A stretch of 7,326 nt of DNA, taken from the NCBI GenBank assembly GCA_025458545.1, contig JALOSH010000098.1:1-7326 (forward strand). The letters run 5' to 3'. Shown piece by piece: positions 6,212 to 7,326 of this stretch. Positions within the stretch are counted from its first letter, which is position 1. Each line of letters opens with the position of its first letter. The translations under genes and the position numbers were made by a program. Under the pieces are notes generated by a model. It was given only the letters and a program-made list of their open reading frames with translations. It did no database searches and had not been told where the DNA came from. The stretch is from Hydrogenophaga sp. Lineage in GTDB: Bacteria > Pseudomonadota > Gammaproteobacteria > Burkholderiales > Burkholderiaceae.

Positions 6212-7135
6212 CTAGAACGGGGGCAGTCCGGCGGCGGCGGCCGCGCTTTCAATCGGCACAGCAAAACCGATGCCCACAAAGGTGCGGTGGCTGGTGGGGT
6301 TGAGGATGCCGGTGACGATGCCGACCACCTCGCCGTCCATGGTGACCAGCGGACCGCCCGAATTGCCGGGGTTGGCCGCCGCATCGAACTGGATCAGGTT
6401 GTCGATGTCGTTTTCCCCCTCCGGCGCGCGGAACGAACGACCGAAGCCGGAGATGACACCGGCCGACGTGGAGGGCCCGATACCGAACGGGAAGCCCACC
6501 GCCACCACCTGGTCGCCCGGCACCAGATCGCCCGTGCCACGCAGCGTGGCGGCGTGCAGGTCGTCGGGAATAGTCATCGCCTGCAGCACCGCCAGATCGT
6601 TCTCGGGCTGCGCCCCCGTGACCTGGGCGCGCGACTCGGAACCGTCGGCGAACACCAGCTTGACCGTCTGGGCAGCCTGCACCACGTGCAGGTTGGTGAG
6701 GATCACGCCTTTGTCGGTGATCACCACCCCGGTGCCCACACCGGCTTCGACGTCTTCCCCTTTGGGGTTCTTCCGGAGAGCCACCACCCGTACCACGGCG
6801 GGGCGAATCTTTTCAGCGGCGCGCGCGGCTGCCGACGGCAGGTTCTTGGTCGACAGGGTGTGCATCACCGCCGCGTCGATGTCTTTCTGCGTCAGCGGCT
6901 TCTGGGCCAGGCGCCCGTTGTGCAGCACGCTGGCCAGCAGCAAGGCGCTCAGCACCGCCATGGCCGCCCACATCACCCGCGGATGGGCGGCGGCCAGGGC
7001 CAGGCGGCTGCGCAGCGGCTGCCGGGGCGGGGGGGCGGCGGTGTCGACCGCATCGGCCGAATCCAGCGCAACAGGCGCTTCGGGCTGCGCTCGAACACTG
7101 CGGCTCGATCGGCTGTAGAGGGCAGGCTTTCGCAT
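6212..7135 (-). CDS. Membrane-anchored HtrA/DegS-like trypsin-fold serine protease without PDZ domain
   Basis: This encodes a 307-residue S1C-type serine protease. The start at 7135 has GGAG with seven bases of spacing. An N-terminal region rich in Pro, Ala and Arg (1-52) precedes one hydrophobic helix (about 54-71), predicting a signal anchor that places the protease domain in the periplasm. The catalytic triad is complete: H150 in LTNLHVV, D180 in QPENDLAVL, and S259 in NPGNSGGP. GTGVVIT (134-140), VAVGFPFG and GIGFAVPI are also typical of HtrA proteases. The protein ends ten residues or so after GFAVPIESA, where DegS would continue into a PDZ domain, so regulation by PDZ-bound peptides is not expected. 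It lies upstream of the MoxR gene on the same strand. A role in envelope quality control is likely from the family; a functional link to MoxR is inference. Confidence 0.92.
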   Translation of the reverse strand: MRKPALYSRSSRSVRAQPEAPVALDSADAVDTAAPPPRQPLRSRLALAAAHPRVMWAAMAVLSALLLASVLHNGRLAQKPLTQKDIDAAVMHTLSTKNLPSAAARAAEKIRPAVVRVVALRKNPKGEDVEAGVGTGVVITDKGVILTNLHVVQAAQTVKLVFADGSESRAQVTGAQPENDLAVLQAMTIPDDLHAATLRGTGDLVPGDQVVAVGFPFGIGPSTSAGVISGFGRSFRAPEGENDIDNLIQFDAAANPGNSGGPLVTMDGEVVGIVTGILNPTSHRTFVGIGFAVPIESAAAAAGLPPF

Positions 7136-7170
7136 GACAACTCCAGGGGCGCCAGGATGGGCGTGGGTAC

Positions 7171-7199
7171 ATCATGCCGCGTTGCAGCGAAGGGCTCAA
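7171..7199 (-). promoter_or_regulatory. Candidate sigma-70-type promoter for the protease gene
   Basis: Reading the minus strand, TTGAGC (7199-7194) and CATGAT (7176-7171) each match four of six consensus bases and are 17 bp apart, the preferred spacing. A start site near 7164 would give a leader of about 30 bases with the GGAG ribosome site inside it. The -35 box overlaps the stop codon of the upstream reading frame. In GC-rich DNA this is the best pair seen in the gap but still only moderate. Confidence 0.3.
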
Positions 7200-7326
7200 G
7201 CACCCGGCCAATTCCGCAGCACGAAGGGCAGGATTCCACCCGCCCGGTCGTGGTTCACCTCCACCGGGGTGTCGATCCGCAGCGGCACCGGTGAAGTCCC
7301 GCAACACCCTGGGGCGGCTTCAGTTT
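7196..7326 (-). CDS. Possible 3' end of an unrecognised gene (partial)
   Basis: An open frame enters from the right edge and ends at TGA (7196-7198), 60 bp before the protease start. The last 31 codons have mostly G or C in the third position and read plausibly ([20 protein letters not shown], then [12 protein letters not shown]). The first 11 codons seen ([11 protein letters not shown]) have much weaker third-position bias. I do not recognise the family. With only 42 residues visible, this could also be a chance open frame. Confidence 0.35.
   Translation of the reverse strand, partial: TEAAPGCCGTSPVPLRIDTPVEVNHDRAGGILPFVLRNWPGA

Noticed and set aside
4479..6215. A 578-codon open frame on the plus strand
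   Set aside because: It lies antisense to the DUF58 and MoxR genes and is rich in His, Gln, Arg and Gly without any domain. This is the usual shadow of high-GC coding DNA. The minus-strand genes carry full motifs and ribosome sites.
6212..6240. Protease truncated by frameshift with a lost PDZ domain
   Set aside because: I see no PDZ-like remnant downstream in any frame; repeat DNA begins right after the stop codon. The PDZ-less form is more simply the natural form of this protein.
6023..7294. A 423-codon open frame on the plus strand
   Set aside because: It is antisense to the protease gene, crosses an intergenic repeat, and has low-complexity His/Gln/Arg composition with no recognisable motif.

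Overview
The window is GC-rich, protein-dense DNA. It most likely comes from a betaproteobacterium of the order Burkholderiales, probably the family Comamonadaceae. Three things suggest this: a Bug-type (TctC) periplasmic binding protein, strong G/C preference at third codon positions, and dispersed GC-rich repeats with cores such as CCCCCTCGGGGGGCAGCGA, which I associate with Comamonadaceae intergenic DNA. The assignment rests on recognition, not on a database search. Every convincing gene lies on the minus strand, so transcription runs from high to low coordinates. The long plus-strand reading frames are antisense shadows.

In transcription order (right to left), the window opens with a possible 3' end of an unrecognised gene (7196-7326). 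Next is a membrane-anchored HtrA/DegS-like serine protease with no PDZ domain (6212-7135). A 170-bp gap follows, holding a repeat element with a strong hairpin and a 9-bp direct repeat just before the next gene. Then comes a compact MoxR module: a MoxR AAA+ ATPase (5040-6041), a DUF58 protein (3795-4880) and a BatA-like membrane VWA protein (2719-3798). The last two overlap by 4 bp. A 407-bp gene-free stretch (2312-2718) contains a tandem array of the Comamonadaceae-type repeat. The final two genes are an FAD-dependent aromatic-type monooxygenase (1088-2311) and a Bug-family solute-binding protein (57-1028). A further repeat copy lies downstream of the latter.

Functionally there are two units. 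The envelope unit (protease, MoxR, DUF58, VWA) fits the known theme of MoxR ATPases acting with VWA proteins as chaperones or metal-dependent assembly factors at the membrane; here an adjacent periplasmic protease is added. The catabolic unit pairs a flavin hydroxylase with a periplasmic binding protein, which suggests uptake and ring hydroxylation of an aromatic or organic acid.

I did not find a clear new defence or mobile system. The most interesting signal is the repeat family. Copies begin within about 10 bp of the stop codons of four of the five complete genes, always in the same orientation. One pair of copies shows compensatory base changes in a small hairpin. A diverged copy appears to lie in frame inside the DUF58 gene, adding about 26 residues.
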